A DNA stretch of 64,000 nucleotides from Afifella aestuarii (GTDB lineage: Bacteria > Pseudomonadota > Alphaproteobacteria > Rhizobiales > Afifellaceae), in NCBI RefSeq assembly GCF_004023665.1, contig NZ_SAUF01000005.1, forward strand, positions 434,001 through 498,000, read 5' to 3'. The position numbers and the translations under genes are program-made. Under the pieces are notes generated by a model, which saw only the letters and a program-made list of their open reading frames with translations, ran no database searches and was not told where the DNA came from. How positions within the stretch are numbered: the stretch's first letter is position 1; each line of letters begins with the position of its first letter. Shown here in pieces: positions 51,151 to 61,882 of the stretch.

Positions 51151-53355
51151 ATGGAACCGAGCGGCGGACAGTCAAGCGCGGCGGATGGGGTGCGGCCTTC
51201 GCAGGACGATCGCCGTATCGAACGCTTCGTGCCGCCTGGCCGGCTCAGGCGCTTCCGCTACGGCGTGGCGTCTCACACCGCGCATCTCAGAGCGCAAGCT
51301 GCTCGCGATTTCGAGGAGCGGCGCGGCTTTCTCTTTCTGGCAGTCGGCTTTTCTTGTGGCGCGGCCACCTATTTCATTTTGCCGCGCGAGCCTTTGCTTT
51401 CCGCGCTTCTGCCCGCAACCTTGACTACGGCGGGTGCCGCATGCCTCGCGTGGTGGCGCGGTGGTGGCGCCTATCCGTTGGTGTTCCTCGCCTGTTTTCT
51501 GGCCGGGATGTCCGCAGGCAAGCTTCGCGTTGAAAGCCTTCGCGCGCCGGTGCTCCAACATCCGCTGAGCACTGAAGTGACCGGCCGGGTGGTGGCTGTC
51601 GAAACCCGCGCTGAACGAACGCCGCGGGTCGTCCTCGACCATGTGCGCATTGAGCGTCTTTCGGCCGAAGAGACGCCGCACAGGGTCCGGCTCACCTTGC
51701 GCACCGATCTGCCGCCGATTGGCGCAAGGGTGAAGGGGGCGGCGCGGCTGGCACCGCTGCCGGGCCCGGCGATCCCTGGGGGCTACGATCCTGCTCGGGC
51801 GGCGTTTTTCGATGGGATCGGCGCGTCGGGTTTTGTCTTCGGCATTCTGACGGTCGTCGAACCACCGAGCGGCGTCCATGTGTTCCTGGCGATTGCGGCC
51901 ATCCGCCGAGCGATCGCAGAGCGGATCACCGACGCGGTGGCAGGCCCGCCCGCCGCAATCGCGGCAGCACTTCTCGTCGGCGATCGTGGCCAGATCGCGG
52001 ATGCGGACGTCGACGCTCTGCGGATCGCGGGGCTTGCGCATATTCTAGCAATTTCGGGCCTGCATATGATGCTGATCGCCGGCACGGCCTTCTGGCTCGT
52101 GCGTGCGGTGCTGGCGTTGTCGGAACATGTGGCGCTCGTTCTCCCGATCCGAAAAATTGCAGCGGCCGTCGCGCTCGCAGTCGGCGCCTTCTATTTGTCG
52201 ATCTCCGGCGGAAACGTGGCGACGATCCGCGCCTTCGTGATGCTTGCGGTCATGCTTACGGCCGTTTTTCTGGATCGTCCCGCTCTCTCGCTACGCAACC
52301 TCGCGATTGCAGCTTTCGTGGTCGTCGCGCTCCAGCCCGAGAGTGTGCTCGAACCGGGGTTCCAGATGTCCTTTCTGGCCGTCGCCGCCTTGGTGGCAGC
52401 CTGGGAAGCCTGGCGCGACCGTCCGCGCCAGGATCTTGCTGAACCTGCCCGCGGGCTCTGGCGGCTTCTCCGCAGGCCTGCCGTGGCGATCGGTGCCGTC
52501 GGCTTGACCACGCTCGTCGCCGGTCTCGCCACATCGCCGTTCGCGGCTTTCCATTTCGGACGGCTCGCGTCCTACTCGCTCCTCGGCAATCTCATTGCGA
52601 TGCCGCTCGTCTCGCTCATCGTGATGCCGGCGGGGCTCATCAGCCTGATTGCGATGCCGTTCGGTCTGGAAACCGTGCCGTTGACCGTCATGGCCTGGGG
52701 CATCGATCTCGTCCTCGCTTCGGCGCATTTCGTAGCGTCATTGTCGGGCGCCACCGTTATCGTCCCGCCGTTTCCCGCGATCGCGCTCATTCTGATGTGC
52801 GGCGGGCTTCTGTGGCTCAGCCTCTGGCGCTCGCAGCTGCGCCTCTACGGCGTCGCACCACTCTTGCTGGGGGCGCTGCTTGCATGGCTTCTCGGCGCCA
52901 GGCCCGACCTTCTGGTGGATGAGGCGGGGAGGGCGGTTGCTGCCCGTGACGTCGCCGGACACCTCCAAATCGTCGGTGCACGGCAAGGCTCCTTCCTTGA
53001 CGATGTCTGGCGGGAGGGCGAGCCGGAGGCGGAAGCCGCGGGAACTTCAGGCTTTCGTTGCGACGCCGAAGCCTGCGTTCTGAAGATGCCCGAAGGACTG
53101 ACCCTCTCGCGCGTCACCGATCCGGTGGCCTTTTCGGAAGATTGTCGTCGCGTCGAGATTATCGTCACGCAGCTGCGCGCGCCAAGAGATTGCGCGGCAC
53201 GCATCGTCATCGACCGCACCGCGCTCGCCACCCATGGAGCGCACGCTCTCTTTATGGAAATCAACCCCCCGGACGGTGTGGCTCCGCACCTTGACCTTCG
53301 CACATCGCGCCCATCCATCCGGCGACCGTGGCAGGGGTCGCCGGCCCTCAGATGA
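51151..53355 (+). CDS. comEC: ComEC/Rec2 family membrane channel protein
   Basis: Polytopic inner-membrane protein (734 residues), related to the channel for single-stranded DNA uptake. After two early helices comes a DUF4131-like soluble domain (residues about 120-215, GRVVAVETRAERTPRVVLDHV), then the Competence domain with LLVGDRGQI and LAHILAISGLHMMLIAG and about ten helices. The C-terminal 120 residues (LLVDEAGRAVAARD onward) are a short remnant: the metallo-beta-lactamase nuclease domain of Gram-positive ComEC, with its HxHxDH motif, is missing. ATG 51151 is preferred over GTG 51139; neither has a good ribosome site. It converges with lexA. Whether the cell is naturally competent cannot be judged. 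Confidence 0.88.
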   Translation: MEPSGGQSSAADGVRPSQDDRRIERFVPPGRLRRFRYGVASHTAHLRAQAARDFEERRGFLFLAVGFSCGAATYFILPREPLLSALLPATLTTAGAACLAWWRGGGAYPLVFLACFLAGMSAGKLRVESLRAPVLQHPLSTEVTGRVVAVETRAERTPRVVLDHVRIERLSAEETPHRVRLTLRTDLPPIGARVKGAARLAPLPGPAIPGGYDPARAAFFDGIGASGFVFGILTVVEPPSGVHVFLAIAAIRRAIAERITDAVAGPPAAIAAALLVGDRGQIADADVDALRIAGLAHILAISGLHMMLIAGTAFWLVRAVLALSEHVALVLPIRKIAAAVALAVGAFYLSISGGNVATIRAFVMLAVMLTAVFLDRPALSLRNLAIAAFVVVALQPESVLEPGFQMSFLAVAALVAAWEAWRDRPRQDLAEPARGLWRLLRRPAVAIGAVGLTTLVAGLATSPFAAFHFGRLASYSLLGNLIAMPLVSLIVMPAGLISLIAMPFGLETVPLTVMAWGIDLVLASAHFVASLSGATVIVPPFPAIALILMCGGLLWLSLWRSQLRLYGVAPLLLGALLAWLLGARPDLLVDEAGRAVAARDVAGHLQIVGARQGSFLDDVWREGEPEAEAAGTSGFRCDAEACVLKMPEGLTLSRVTDPVAFSEDCRRVEIIVTQLRAPRDCAARIVIDRTALATHGAHALFMEINPPDGVAPHLDLRTSRPSIRRPWQGSPALR

Positions 53356-53383
53356 CGTCGAGGCCAGAAAGGCTGAGAAGCGC

Positions 53384-54097
53384 TCAGTAGCGGCGCAAAA
53401 GCCCTACGAGGCGACCCTGGATGCGGACCCTGTCCGGACCGAAGATGCGGGTCTCGTAGGCGGGGTTGGCAGCCTCAAGCGCGATCGATGCGCCTTTGCG
53501 GCGCAGCCGCTTCAAGGTCGCCTCTTCGTCGTCGATCAGCGCCACCACCACATCTCCGCTGTCGGCACTGTCCTGACGACGGATGACTACGGTGTCCCCG
53601 TCGAGAATGCCGGCCTCGATCATGGAATCGCCGCGCACCTCGAGCGCGAAATGCTCGCCCTTCGAAAGGAGGTCCGGCGGCACGACGATGGAATGGCTCT
53701 GATTCTGAATGGCGGAGATCGGAACGCCGGCCGCAATCCGCCCCATGACCGGGACGCTCGCGCCTCGCTCACTCTCTTCGATGGCTTCTTCTTCAGCGGG
53801 TTGGGGCGCCTTGCCGAGCCGGCCTTCGATCACGCTCGGCGTGAAGCCACGCTGCTGCGGTCGCCCGAAACTCGGATTGACCGCATCGGGGAGGCGCAGA
53901 ACTTCAAGCGCGCGTGCCCGATTCGGCAGCCGCTTGATGAAGCCACGCTCTTCCAGGGCGGTGATGAGGCGATGAATTCCGGATTTCGACTTCAGATCGA
54001 GCGCGTCCTTCATCTCGTCGAACGAGGGCGGGACGCCCGATTCCTTCAGTCTTTCGTTGATGAAGAGCAGAAGCTCGAGCTGCTTCTTTGTCAGCAT
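53384..54097 (-). CDS. lexA: LexA repressor
   Basis: SOS master repressor (237 residues). The N-terminal winged helix ([37 protein letters not shown]) binds DNA. A variable linker of about 45 residues leads to the self-cleavage site Ala123-Gly124 (IAAGVPI) and the catalytic pair Ser158 (VRGDSMI) and Lys196 (EATLKRL), cut when RecA filaments form. The open frame extends to 54151, but ATG 54097 is the family start. A LexA box sits in its own promoter (54157-54171). It follows moeA on the same strand. Confidence 0.96.
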   Translation of the reverse strand: MLTKKQLELLLFINERLKESGVPPSFDEMKDALDLKSKSGIHRLITALEERGFIKRLPNRARALEVLRLPDAVNPSFGRPQQRGFTPSVIEGRLGKAPQPAEEEAIEESERGASVPVMGRIAAGVPISAIQNQSHSIVVPPDLLSKGEHFALEVRGDSMIEAGILDGDTVVIRRQDSADSGDVVVALIDDEEATLKRLRRKGASIALEAANPAYETRIFGPDRVRIQGRLVGLLRRY

Positions 54098-54147
54098 TGC
54101 CGTCCCCTCGCGATGCGAGTCGCGTCTCGTGTACAAATCACGAACGC

Positions 54148-54176
54148 ACACTACCTGTTCATGGCGTGTTCCACAA
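54148..54176 (-). promoter_or_regulatory. lexA promoter with SOS (LexA) box
   Basis: On the plus strand GTTC (54157-54160), seven bases, GTTC (54168-54171): the alphaproteobacterial LexA operator. On the minus strand it fills the 17-base spacer between a TTGTGG -35 (54171-54176) and a TAGTGT -10 (54148-54153). Binding there would block lexA transcription, so lexA represses itself. Confidence 0.85.
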
Positions 54177-54198
54177 GTCTTGGGGGCCCTGCGGGAGG

Positions 54199-55404
54199 TT
54201 ACGAGAGGGCTTGCGCGAGATCGATGACGGCAACCACATCGCCCGCCCGGGCCGCCGGAGCAAAGGGAGGGCGAATGATGAGGGCGTCCGAACGGGCAAG
54301 CGTCGCAAGAAGAGACGAATCCTGCTCGTCAGCGACCGTGACGGCTGTCCGCCCCTGCCACTCAACGAAGCGCGCCCGTAGATATTGCTGGCGGTTGCCG
54401 ACCTCAGGCAACGCTGCTGCGAGCGGCAACAGGCGCGTTGGCTCGCCGCCTTCGGCGCCCTGCATCGCCCCGATAAGAGGCTTCAGAAAGACGAGTGCGC
54501 AAATGAGGGCGGAGACGGGGTTTCCGGGCAGGCCGAGCACCCGGGTGCGCCCGAGCGTACCAAACATGACCGGTTTGCCCGGCCGCATGGCGACGCGCCA
54601 GAAATCGACCTTGAGACCTTGTTCGGAGAGCGCCGGTTGGACGAGATCGTGGTCACCGACCGAGGCGCCGCCGATCACCACAAGGATATCGGCGTCCGCC
54701 GCGCCTGCTGCAGCATCGGCAATCGCCTGTTTGTCGTCGACGGCGACACCAAGATCCCGTGCGAGACCGCCACAGGCGGAAACCATCGAGGCAATCGCCA
54801 CGCCGTTCGAAGAGACGATCTGATCTGGGCCCGGCTCTTCTCCGGGTTCGACGAGTTCATCGCCGGTCGAAAGGATGGCCACGATTGGCCTCTGGCGTAC
54901 CGGAACGATTGCATGGTTCATCGCTGCGGCAAGCGCCGTTTCGCGGGTTCCGATCCGGCGTCCGGCATGAAGAAGCGTCTCGCCCTCCCGGAAGTCGAAG
55001 GCCGCGGCGCGTATGTGCCGGCCTGCCGCCACCGGCTCCAGAACCTCGATGCGGTCGCCGTCGGCGCCGGCGTTTTCCTGAATGAGGATGGCATCGGCCC
55101 CGTCGGGGACAGGCGCTCCGGTGAAGATGCGAACCGTCTCCCCCATGCCGAGAGTTCCGGCAAAATGGGAGCCCGCGCGTGCTTCGCCGATCTGGCGCAG
55201 CCATGCGCCTGAGGGCGTATCCTCAGCGCGTACGGCATAGCCATCCATCGCAGACGCACGGAACGGCGGTTGGTTACGTCTCGCTGCAAGATCGCGCGCA
55301 AGCACCCGGCCGCGTGCTTCCGTCAGGGGGACACTCTCTTCCCCGAGACGCGTGACGCCTTTGAGCATGCGGGCAACGGCATCCGCGACGGAAATCAGGC
55401 TCAT
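54199..55404 (-). CDS. moeA: Molybdopterin molybdenumtransferase MoeA
   Basis: Inserts molybdate into molybdopterin, the last step of molybdenum cofactor synthesis (401 residues). The four domains are recognisable: [15 protein letters not shown] near the start, [26 protein letters not shown] followed by GGASVGDHD in the MPT-binding domain, and the [10 protein letters not shown] to [13 protein letters not shown]-terminus. ATG 55404 overlaps the moaC stop by 4 bases; TTG 55419 is rejected. Confidence 0.95.
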   Translation of the reverse strand: MSLISVADAVARMLKGVTRLGEESVPLTEARGRVLARDLAARRNQPPFRASAMDGYAVRAEDTPSGAWLRQIGEARAGSHFAGTLGMGETVRIFTGAPVPDGADAILIQENAGADGDRIEVLEPVAAGRHIRAAAFDFREGETLLHAGRRIGTRETALAAAMNHAIVPVRQRPIVAILSTGDELVEPGEEPGPDQIVSSNGVAIASMVSACGGLARDLGVAVDDKQAIADAAAGAADADILVVIGGASVGDHDLVQPALSEQGLKVDFWRVAMRPGKPVMFGTLGRTRVLGLPGNPVSALICALVFLKPLIGAMQGAEGGEPTRLLPLAAALPEVGNRQQYLRARFVEWQGRTAVTVADEQDSSLLATLARSDALIIRPPFAPAARAGDVVAVIDLAQALS

Positions 55405-55883
55405 CGGTCGGAACGCCAATCGCCGGAAGCGCCGCCGCTCTTCTCCTCCAGGCGAATGTCGCCAATCGTCATGGCTCGATCGACGGCCTTCGCCATGTCG
55501 TAGATGGTGAGACAGGCGACGGAAACCGCTGTGAGCGCTTCCATTTCAACCCCCGTCCTGGCATCCACGCGTGCCATCGCACGCACCAGAAGCCCGGGAA
55601 GCTCCTCCTCGGGCAGAATATCGACGGCGATCTTCGACAAAGCCAGAGGGTGACAGAGCGGGATGAGATCGGAAGTGCGCTTGGCCGCCATCACGCCGGC
55701 AATACGCGCCGTCGCGATGACGTCGCCCTTCTTCATGTCGCCCTCGCGAATGAGGCGCAATGTCTCCGGCGCCATGCGAACGCTTCCGCTCGCGACGGCG
55801 ATGCGCGTCGTCACCGCCTTGTCTCCGACATCGACCATTTCCGCGCGCCCATCGTCGGAAAGATGGGTGAGGTGATCTTTCAT
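55401..55883 (-). CDS. moaC: Cyclic pyranopterin monophosphate synthase MoaC
   Basis: Second enzyme of molybdenum cofactor synthesis (160 residues); acts with MoaA to turn GTP into cyclic pyranopterin phosphate. The active site is visible in [13 protein letters not shown] (His) and [23 protein letters not shown]-like [11 protein letters not shown], with the catalytic Lys in MAKAVDRAM. Start and stop overlap trpC and moeA by 4 bases each. Confidence 0.96.
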   Translation of the reverse strand: MKDHLTHLSDDGRAEMVDVGDKAVTTRIAVASGSVRMAPETLRLIREGDMKKGDVIATARIAGVMAAKRTSDLIPLCHPLALSKIAVDILPEEELPGLLVRAMARVDARTGVEMEALTAVSVACLTIYDMAKAVDRAMTIGDIRLEEKSGGASGDWRSDR

Positions 55884-56692
55884 TCGGCGGCCTGCGAAGC
55901 CGGCGAGGCGAGGAGCCGGCGGGTTGCCTCGGCCACGTCGTCGGAGCGCATCAAGCTTTCGCCGACGAGGAAGGCGTGGATGCGGCAGGCTTTCAGGCGA
56001 GCGATATCCGCAGGCGAAAAAATACCGCTTTCTCCGACGATTAGCCGATCTTCCGGAATCAGTTTCGCAAGCCGTTCGGAGGTCGCCAGGTCGGTGTGAA
56101 AACTGCGCAGATCCCGGTTGTTGATCCCGATCATTGGCGAAGCCAGGGTGAGCGCGCGCTCGAGCTCCGGCTCGTTATGGACTTCGATAAGCACATCCAT
56201 GCCGTATTCGAAGACACTGTCTTCGAGGGCTTTTGCTTCATCGTCGGAGACCGCAGCCATGATGATCAAGATGCAGTCGGCCCCCCAGGCGCGTGCCTCA
56301 GCCACCTGATAGGGCGTGAACATGAAGTCCTTGCGCAACGCCGGCAGGGAGACGGCCGCGCGTGCCGAGGTCAGGAATTCTGGCGCCCCCTGGAAGGACG
56401 GGGCATCGGTCAGAACGGAAAGACAGGCGGCGCCGCCGTCCTGATAGGCTTGTGCAAGTTCAGGCGGATTGAAATCCGGCCTGATCAATCCCTTCGAGGG
56501 ACTCGCTTTTTTTATCTCGGCGATAAGGCCGGGCTGGTCCGCCTCTGCCTTGCGACGCAGAGCGGCCAGAAAACCGCGTGGCGCTTCCTGATCGGCGAAG
56601 CGGGCTTTGAGCTCCTGAAGCGGGATGGCAGCCTCCGCGGCTTCGATCTCTTGCCGCTTGTAGGCTTCGATTTTCTTGAGGATGTCGTTCAC
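55880..56692 (-). CDS. trpC: Indole-3-glycerol phosphate synthase
   Basis: TIM-barrel enzyme (270 residues) of tryptophan synthesis, closing the indole ring. Key segments: [15 protein letters not shown] with the catalytic Lys, LRKDFMF with the second Lys, [11 protein letters not shown] and [12 protein letters not shown]. It is monofunctional, not fused to TrpF. GTG 56692 overlaps the trpD stop (GTGA). Confidence 0.96.
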   Translation of the reverse strand: MNDILKKIEAYKRQEIEAAEAAIPLQELKARFADQEAPRGFLAALRRKAEADQPGLIAEIKKASPSKGLIRPDFNPPELAQAYQDGGAACLSVLTDAPSFQGAPEFLTSARAAVSLPALRKDFMFTPYQVAEARAWGADCILIIMAAVSDDEAKALEDSVFEYGMDVLIEVHNEPELERALTLASPMIGINNRDLRSFHTDLATSERLAKLIPEDRLIVGESGIFSPADIARLKACRIHAFLVGESLMRSDDVAEATRRLLASPASQAAE

Positions 56693-57729
56693 GAGGCTGG
56701 CGCCGCTTCGTTGGAGACACGCAGGAGCGCTTCGAGCGCAGCTTTTGCCTTGCCGGAATCGATCGATTCCTCGGCCATGTCGGCGGCTTCCTCGACGAGC
56801 TCGGACTTGCCAGCGACGATCAAAGCGGCCGCCGCATTGGCGACGACCACATCGCGGTAAGGACCGAGCTCACCGTCGAGAAGATCGCGCAGGGCGGCCG
56901 CGTTTTCCTCTGCCGTGCCGCCTTTCAGATCCTCCGGCAGCGCTTCTTTGACATCGAAATCCTGCGGATGGACCTCGAAGGTGCGAACATGCCCTTCCTT
57001 GAGCTCCGCGACATAGGTGCGTCCGGTGGTCGACACCTCGTCGATGCCGCCGGCATCGCCATAGGTGCCGTGCACCACCCATGCCGTTTCCGCGCCGAGA
57101 TTTTTTAGCGCGTTGGCAATGGGTTCGACCCATTCCTTGGAGTAAACCCCGAGCATGTAGCGCTTCACCTTGGCCGGATTTGCAAGGGGTCCGAGGATGT
57201 TGAAGATCGTTCGCGTGCCGATTTCGACACGAGAAGGACCGACGTGGCGCATGGCGGCATGATGGTTTGGCGCGAACATGAAGCCGATGCCGGCCTCGCG
57301 GATACAGCGTGCGATCCCTTCGGGCTTGAGATCGACATTGACGCCGAGTGCCGTTAGGCAGTCGGCGGCGCCCGAGCGTGAGGAAAGGGCGCGGTTGCCG
57401 TGCTTGGCGACAGGAACGCCGACACCTGCAACGACGAGCGCTGCACCTGTCGAGATGTTGTACGTGCCGGAGGCATCGCCGCCCGTGCCGACGATATCGA
57501 TGGCGCCTTCGGGAGCCTCGACCGGCGTCATGCGAGAGCGCATCGATGTGACGGCGCCGGCGATCTCCTCGATCGTTTCACCGCGCACTCTGAGGCCCAT
57601 CAAGACGGCACCGATCTGTGTCGGCGTCGCTTCGCCCGACATCATCACGTCGAAGGCCTGCTGCGCTTCGGCTTCGCTCAGGCTTTCACGATTGGCCAGC
57701 TTGGCAATCAGTGGCTTGAGATCGCTCAT
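56689..57729 (-). CDS. trpD: Anthranilate phosphoribosyltransferase
   Basis: Second step of tryptophan synthesis (346 residues): joins anthranilate and PRPP. The PRPP loop [17 protein letters not shown], the [23 protein letters not shown] glycine-rich segment and the anthranilate-tunnel residues around [11 protein letters not shown] are conserved. ATG 57729 overlaps trpG by 4 bases. Confidence 0.97.
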   Translation of the reverse strand: MSDLKPLIAKLANRESLSEAEAQQAFDVMMSGEATPTQIGAVLMGLRVRGETIEEIAGAVTSMRSRMTPVEAPEGAIDIVGTGGDASGTYNISTGAALVVAGVGVPVAKHGNRALSSRSGAADCLTALGVNVDLKPEGIARCIREAGIGFMFAPNHHAAMRHVGPSRVEIGTRTIFNILGPLANPAKVKRYMLGVYSKEWVEPIANALKNLGAETAWVVHGTYGDAGGIDEVSTTGRTYVAELKEGHVRTFEVHPQDFDVKEALPEDLKGGTAEENAAALRDLLDGELGPYRDVVVANAAAALIVAGKSELVEEAADMAEESIDSGKAKAALEALLRVSNEAAPAS

Positions 57730-58370
57730 GAGAGCACCTTGGGGCTGGCGTCTGCCGCGCCCGTCGTCTGACGGAAGCTTGCGGCGAGCTTCAGGAAATT
57801 GTCCAGGATGCGATGACCGTGTTCGGAGGCGATGCTCTCGGGGTGAAACTGCACCCCGTAGACCGGATGAGACCGGTGCTGCACGCCCATGATCACGCCA
57901 TCGGCTGTATGCGCCGTCACCTCGAGGCTCTCCGGCATGCTCTCCGGCAAGATAGTGAGAGAGTGATAGCGGGTCGCCTGGAACGGTCCGTTGATGCCGT
58001 GAAAGACGCCCGCGCCCTCATGTTCGATGAGGGACAGCTTGCCATGCATGAGAGACGGTGCGCGCACCACTTCGCCGCCATAGGCCTGACCAATCGCCTG
58101 ATGGCCGAGGCACACGCCGAAGATCGGCATGTGGCCGTTCGCCTTCTTGATCAAGTCCAGCGAAATGCCGGCTTCGTTCGGGGTGCACGGGCCGGGAGAC
58201 AGAATGATGCCTTCGGGCTTTGCCGCGAGCACATCTTCCGTGGACCATTCGTCATTGCGCAGAACCTTTGTCTCGGCGCCGAGTTCGCCAAGGTAATGCA
58301 CGAGATTCCAGGTGAAAGAATCGTAATTGTCGATGACGATGAGCATGGGCGGCTCGCGTTTGTCTGTCAT
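57726..58370 (-). CDS. trpG: Anthranilate synthase component II (glutamine amidotransferase)
   Basis: Class I glutamine amidotransferase (about 214 residues) that feeds ammonia to TrpE, and in many bacteria also to PabB. The nucleophile Cys is in [12 protein letters not shown], and the His-Glu pair in [13 protein letters not shown]. The motif [19 protein letters not shown] marks the TrpG/PabA type. GTG 58376, ATG 58370 and ATG 58346 are possible starts. It is a separate gene, not the fused TrpEG seen in some rhizobia. Confidence 0.94.
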   Translation of the reverse strand: MTDKREPPMLIVIDNYDSFTWNLVHYLGELGAETKVLRNDEWSTEDVLAAKPEGIILSPGPCTPNEAGISLDLIKKANGHMPIFGVCLGHQAIGQAYGGEVVRAPSLMHGKLSLIEHEGAGVFHGINGPFQATRYHSLTILPESMPESLEVTAHTADGVIMGVQHRSHPVYGVQFHPESIASEHGHRILDNFLKLAASFRQTTGAADASPKVLS

Positions 58371-58456
58371 CTGCACGGATTAGGCGGGGAGGGCGCGGCG
58401 GTCAAGAAACGCCGCGCCGCACGGATGCAAGTGGCCGCTCAGATGCCGGAGAGGCG

Positions 58457-59965
58457 CTATTGTCCGCGGCCGGCCTGGTTGGCGAAGCGGCGCGCCTCTT
58501 CTGCCGCCCGAAACAGCGCCTTTGCCTTGTTGACGCATTCCGCCTGTTCTGAATCCGGATCGGAATCGGCGACGATCCCGGCCCCTGCCTGAACATAGAT
58601 GGTGTCGTCTTTGACGACCGCGGTTCTCAAGACGATGCAGGTATCCATGTCACCGTCGGCCGTGAAATAGCCGACGCAGCCGGCGTAAGGACCGCGCTTC
58701 GATTCCTCCAGCTCGTCGATGATCTGCATCGCCCGAATCTTTGGTGCTCCCGAAACGGTGCCGGCCGGAAACCCGCCCGCGAGGGCATCGATCGCGTCGC
58801 AATCCTTGCGCAGATCGCCTTCCACGTTGGAGACGATGTGCATCACCTGGCTGTAATGCTCGAGGAAAAATCTGTCGGTCACGTGCACCGAACCGATCTC
58901 GGCGACCCGCCCCACATCGTTGCGCCCGAGATCGAGGAGCATGAGATGCTCCGCGAGTTCTTTCGGGTCTGCCAGAAGCTCTTCGCCGAGGCGCTTATCC
59001 TCCGCCGCAGTGGCGCCGCGCGGCCGCGTGCCTGCGATCGGCCGGATGGTGACCTTGCCGGCGCGCGCCCGCACCAGGATCTCCGGGCTCGAGCCGACGA
59101 TGGAGAAGCCGCCGAAATCGAGAAAATACAGAAACGGTGCCGGATTGACCCGCCGCAGAGCGCGGTAGAGTGAGAAGGCGGGAAGCGGAAAGGGCGTTTC
59201 GAAACGCTGCGACAGCACCACCTGAAAGATGTCTCCGGCGGCGATATATTCCTTCGCGCGGCGAACCTTCTCTTTGTAGGCTTCCGGAGTGGTGTTGGAG
59301 GTGGTGTCCGAAGCGAGCGGCACGTCGGCCGTTTCGACGCCGCGCTCCAGCGGTCGATCGAGCGCGTCGACGATTTCCGTGAGGAGATTGACGGCCGTTT
59401 CATACGCCGCCCGCGCCGGGACGCCGGGTGTCGGCCTGACGGGCGTGACGACGGTGAGCTCATCCTTGACCGCATCGAAGACGACAACGGCCTGCGGACG
59501 CATCAAGACGGCATCGGGCAGGTTGAGGCTGTCCGGCGGGACGTTTGGCAAACGCTCCATCTGACGCACCATGTCGTACCCCAGATAGCCGAAGACGCCG
59601 GCGCCCATCGAAGGCAGACCCTCCGGCACATCGACCCGGCTTTCGGCAAGGAGGGTGCGCAGAGCCTGCAGCGGCGGTTCGTCGAGCGGGGTAAAATCGT
59701 CAAGATCGGGCGCGTGTGCGATTGCGGCCTGGCTTCCCTCCGTCCTGAATATGAGATCAGGCTGAAGCCCGATCATCGAATAGCGCCCCCGCACGGCACC
59801 GCCTTCGACCGATTCCAGGAGGAAGGAATTGGCGCGCCCGGCGGCGAGCTTCAGAAAGGCGGAGACGGGTGTTTCGAGATCGGCAACGAGGCGGGTGTAA
59901 AGCAGTTGCGCTTTGCCCTCGCTGTAAAGCTGCTCGAAGGCGCCGAAGGGTGGCTCGACTTGCAT
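58457..59965 (-). CDS. trpE: Anthranilate synthase component I
   Basis: Converts chorismate to anthranilate (502 residues). The N-terminal part carries the tryptophan feedback site (the LLES element in NSFLLESVEGG). The chorismate-binding domain shows IFQVVLSQRFETPFPLPAF, PIAGTRPRG, DLGRNDVGRVAEIGSV and the FPAGTVSGAPKIRAMQII motif. ATG 59965 begins 1 base after the ppiD stop; the TTG at 59986 is less likely. It is the first trp gene in a run with ppiD upstream. Confidence 0.95.
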   Translation of the reverse strand: MQVEPPFGAFEQLYSEGKAQLLYTRLVADLETPVSAFLKLAAGRANSFLLESVEGGAVRGRYSMIGLQPDLIFRTEGSQAAIAHAPDLDDFTPLDEPPLQALRTLLAESRVDVPEGLPSMGAGVFGYLGYDMVRQMERLPNVPPDSLNLPDAVLMRPQAVVVFDAVKDELTVVTPVRPTPGVPARAAYETAVNLLTEIVDALDRPLERGVETADVPLASDTTSNTTPEAYKEKVRRAKEYIAAGDIFQVVLSQRFETPFPLPAFSLYRALRRVNPAPFLYFLDFGGFSIVGSSPEILVRARAGKVTIRPIAGTRPRGATAAEDKRLGEELLADPKELAEHLMLLDLGRNDVGRVAEIGSVHVTDRFFLEHYSQVMHIVSNVEGDLRKDCDAIDALAGGFPAGTVSGAPKIRAMQIIDELEESKRGPYAGCVGYFTADGDMDTCIVLRTAVVKDDTIYVQAGAGIVADSDPDSEQAECVNKAKALFRAAEEARRFANQAGRGQ

Positions 59966-59966
59966 G

Positions 59967-61862
59967 TTATTGCTGGCTTTCTCCAACGATCTGCCCGTAG
60001 ATCGCCTGATTGACGGAGATCGATCGCTCGTTGATCAGATGGGCATTGTAGGCCTGCAAGAGGTCGCCGGCGATGGCTTCCCCGAGGCTGTCCCGCAATT
60101 GCGTGGCTCCTGCCGCTTCCTCGAAATACGCGGGCACGGTGACGCTGTCGACGTGCAGGAGGATCCGGTTCTGCGGATCTTTTCCTTCCGCGTTGGCCAC
60201 GTGATTCTGCGGTCCGGCAAAGGCTTGCGCGACGGCATTCGGGCTGAGGGGGCTGTCGGGCTGCTGCGAGGCCGTGCGCGTCACACCTTCCGCCGTTTCG
60301 ACGTCATTGCCGATTTCGGAGGCGATCTCGGATAGCGGTGTCCCGCTCTTGAGACGGTCGAACAGGGCATTGGCGCGGTCGCGGATACGGGTGGCGCGTT
60401 GATCGGCCTGCCATGCGGCGACGACCTCCGGCTTGACCTCATCTAGGGTGCGGTCGCGAGCCGGTGTGGTTTCGGTCACGTCGTAGAAATAGAACGTGTT
60501 CGTGCCGACGTGGATCGGATCGTTCTCGAGCCCGACATCGCTTTGAAAGGCGTCGGCGATCAGATCCCGGCCGCCCGGCACGGAGACTTCGTTTCCGTCC
60601 GGCCCGGTCCCGTCCGCAGCGACCGCGTCGATCTTCTGGTAGGGAAGGTCGAGCTTCTGGGCGACTTCCTGGAGCGTTGCGCCACCGGCGCGTTCGTCCT
60701 CGATCTGATCGTAGAGTGAAAGAACCTCGTTGGAGCTCTGGCGATCGGCCATCTCTTTTCGCAGTTCCGGCTCGACCGCAGAGAACGGTTGGGTGGAGCC
60801 TGCTTCGACATTCACGACCTTGATGATTGCCGGTCCGAGGCGGGCGTCCAGGACCGGAACCGTTGCCCCTTCCTCGGCGGTAAAGGCGGCGTCGGCGACG
60901 CTCTGGTCGACGATTTCGGCCTTTGATTTCAGGCCGAGGTCAACGGCTGTCAGATTTCTCTCGCTTGCAACCTCTTCAAGCGTCTTGCCGGAGGAGATTT
61001 CGTCGGCAGCCTTCTTGGCATCTTCAGGATCGTTGAGCCGCAGCTGGAGAACGCGCCGCCGCTCGGGCGTCGAAAAGCGTTGAGACTGGCTGTCGTATTC
61101 TTTCCTGACATCTTCCTCGGAAATGGAGGCAGGATCGGCGATGGCGGAAGGCTCGAGCGCGATGATGCCGAGGGAGCGGTATTCCGGCGCCCGAAATTGC
61201 GACTGATTGTCCTCAAAGAAGGCCTGAAGGGTTGCATCGTCCGGCTCGCCCACCGCTTCGATCGCGCTCGTATCGACGGTCACGTACGAGATCGTCCGCG
61301 CCTCGTTCTGATAGCGGTAGAAGGCATCGAGCATCGGCTTCGGCGCGCTGACGTCACCGGCTATGGCGGAGGCGATCTGCCGGCGCACCATGCGCTCGCG
61401 CATATCGGCGATATAGTCTTCTTCGCGTAGTCCCGCATTGGCGAGGAGGGTCCGGAAGCGCTGCCGGTCGAAGCGGCCACCAACCCCTTGGAAGGTCGGA
61501 TCGGAGGCTATCTCCTGAGCGAGCTTATCGTCGGAGACACCGAGATTGTATTGTGAGGCCTGGTCGTCGAGGGCGGCTTCTGAGACGAGTTGCGAGAGAA
61601 CCTGTTGAGGCAGGCCGATGTTGCGGGCCTGCTCCATCGTCATCACTTGGTTCATCTGCTGCGAGAATTGCTGCATGCGCTGGCGCAGCGCGCGGTCGAA
61701 CTGGACCGCCGTCACCTCTTCGTCACCGACCGAGGCAAGCGTGCCCCGGCCATAGCCGCTGAACTGGTTCGCCACGCCCCAGATACCAAAGCTGACTACC
61801 AGCAGCCCCAGGAGCAGCTTGGCCATCCAGCCGCTTGTCGCTTGACGCATTCGATCGAGCAT
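59967..61862 (-). CDS. ppiD: SurA N-terminal/PpiD-like periplasmic folding protein
   Basis: Inner-membrane-anchored chaperone (631 residues). A short cytosolic start and one transmembrane helix (AKLLLGLLVVSFGIWGVAN) are followed by a SurA-like chaperone domain (residues about 35-190) and a parvulin-type region near 240-370, with a further helical C-terminal part. Such proteins bind outer-membrane and secreted clients as they leave the Sec channel. Whether the parvulin domain is active is doubtful. ATG 61862 has GAGGG seven bases upstream; the open frame further upstream is rejected. Its stop lies 1 base before trpE, so it heads the trp operon. Confidence 0.88.
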   Translation of the reverse strand: MLDRMRQATSGWMAKLLLGLLVVSFGIWGVANQFSGYGRGTLASVGDEEVTAVQFDRALRQRMQQFSQQMNQVMTMEQARNIGLPQQVLSQLVSEAALDDQASQYNLGVSDDKLAQEIASDPTFQGVGGRFDRQRFRTLLANAGLREEDYIADMRERMVRRQIASAIAGDVSAPKPMLDAFYRYQNEARTISYVTVDTSAIEAVGEPDDATLQAFFEDNQSQFRAPEYRSLGIIALEPSAIADPASISEEDVRKEYDSQSQRFSTPERRRVLQLRLNDPEDAKKAADEISSGKTLEEVASERNLTAVDLGLKSKAEIVDQSVADAAFTAEEGATVPVLDARLGPAIIKVVNVEAGSTQPFSAVEPELRKEMADRQSSNEVLSLYDQIEDERAGGATLQEVAQKLDLPYQKIDAVAADGTGPDGNEVSVPGGRDLIADAFQSDVGLENDPIHVGTNTFYFYDVTETTPARDRTLDEVKPEVVAAWQADQRATRIRDRANALFDRLKSGTPLSEIASEIGNDVETAEGVTRTASQQPDSPLSPNAVAQAFAGPQNHVANAEGKDPQNRILLHVDSVTVPAYFEEAAGATQLRDSLGEAIAGDLLQAYNAHLINERSISVNQAIYGQIVGESQQ

Positions 61863-61882
61863 GGAACACCCTCGGCCCAACA

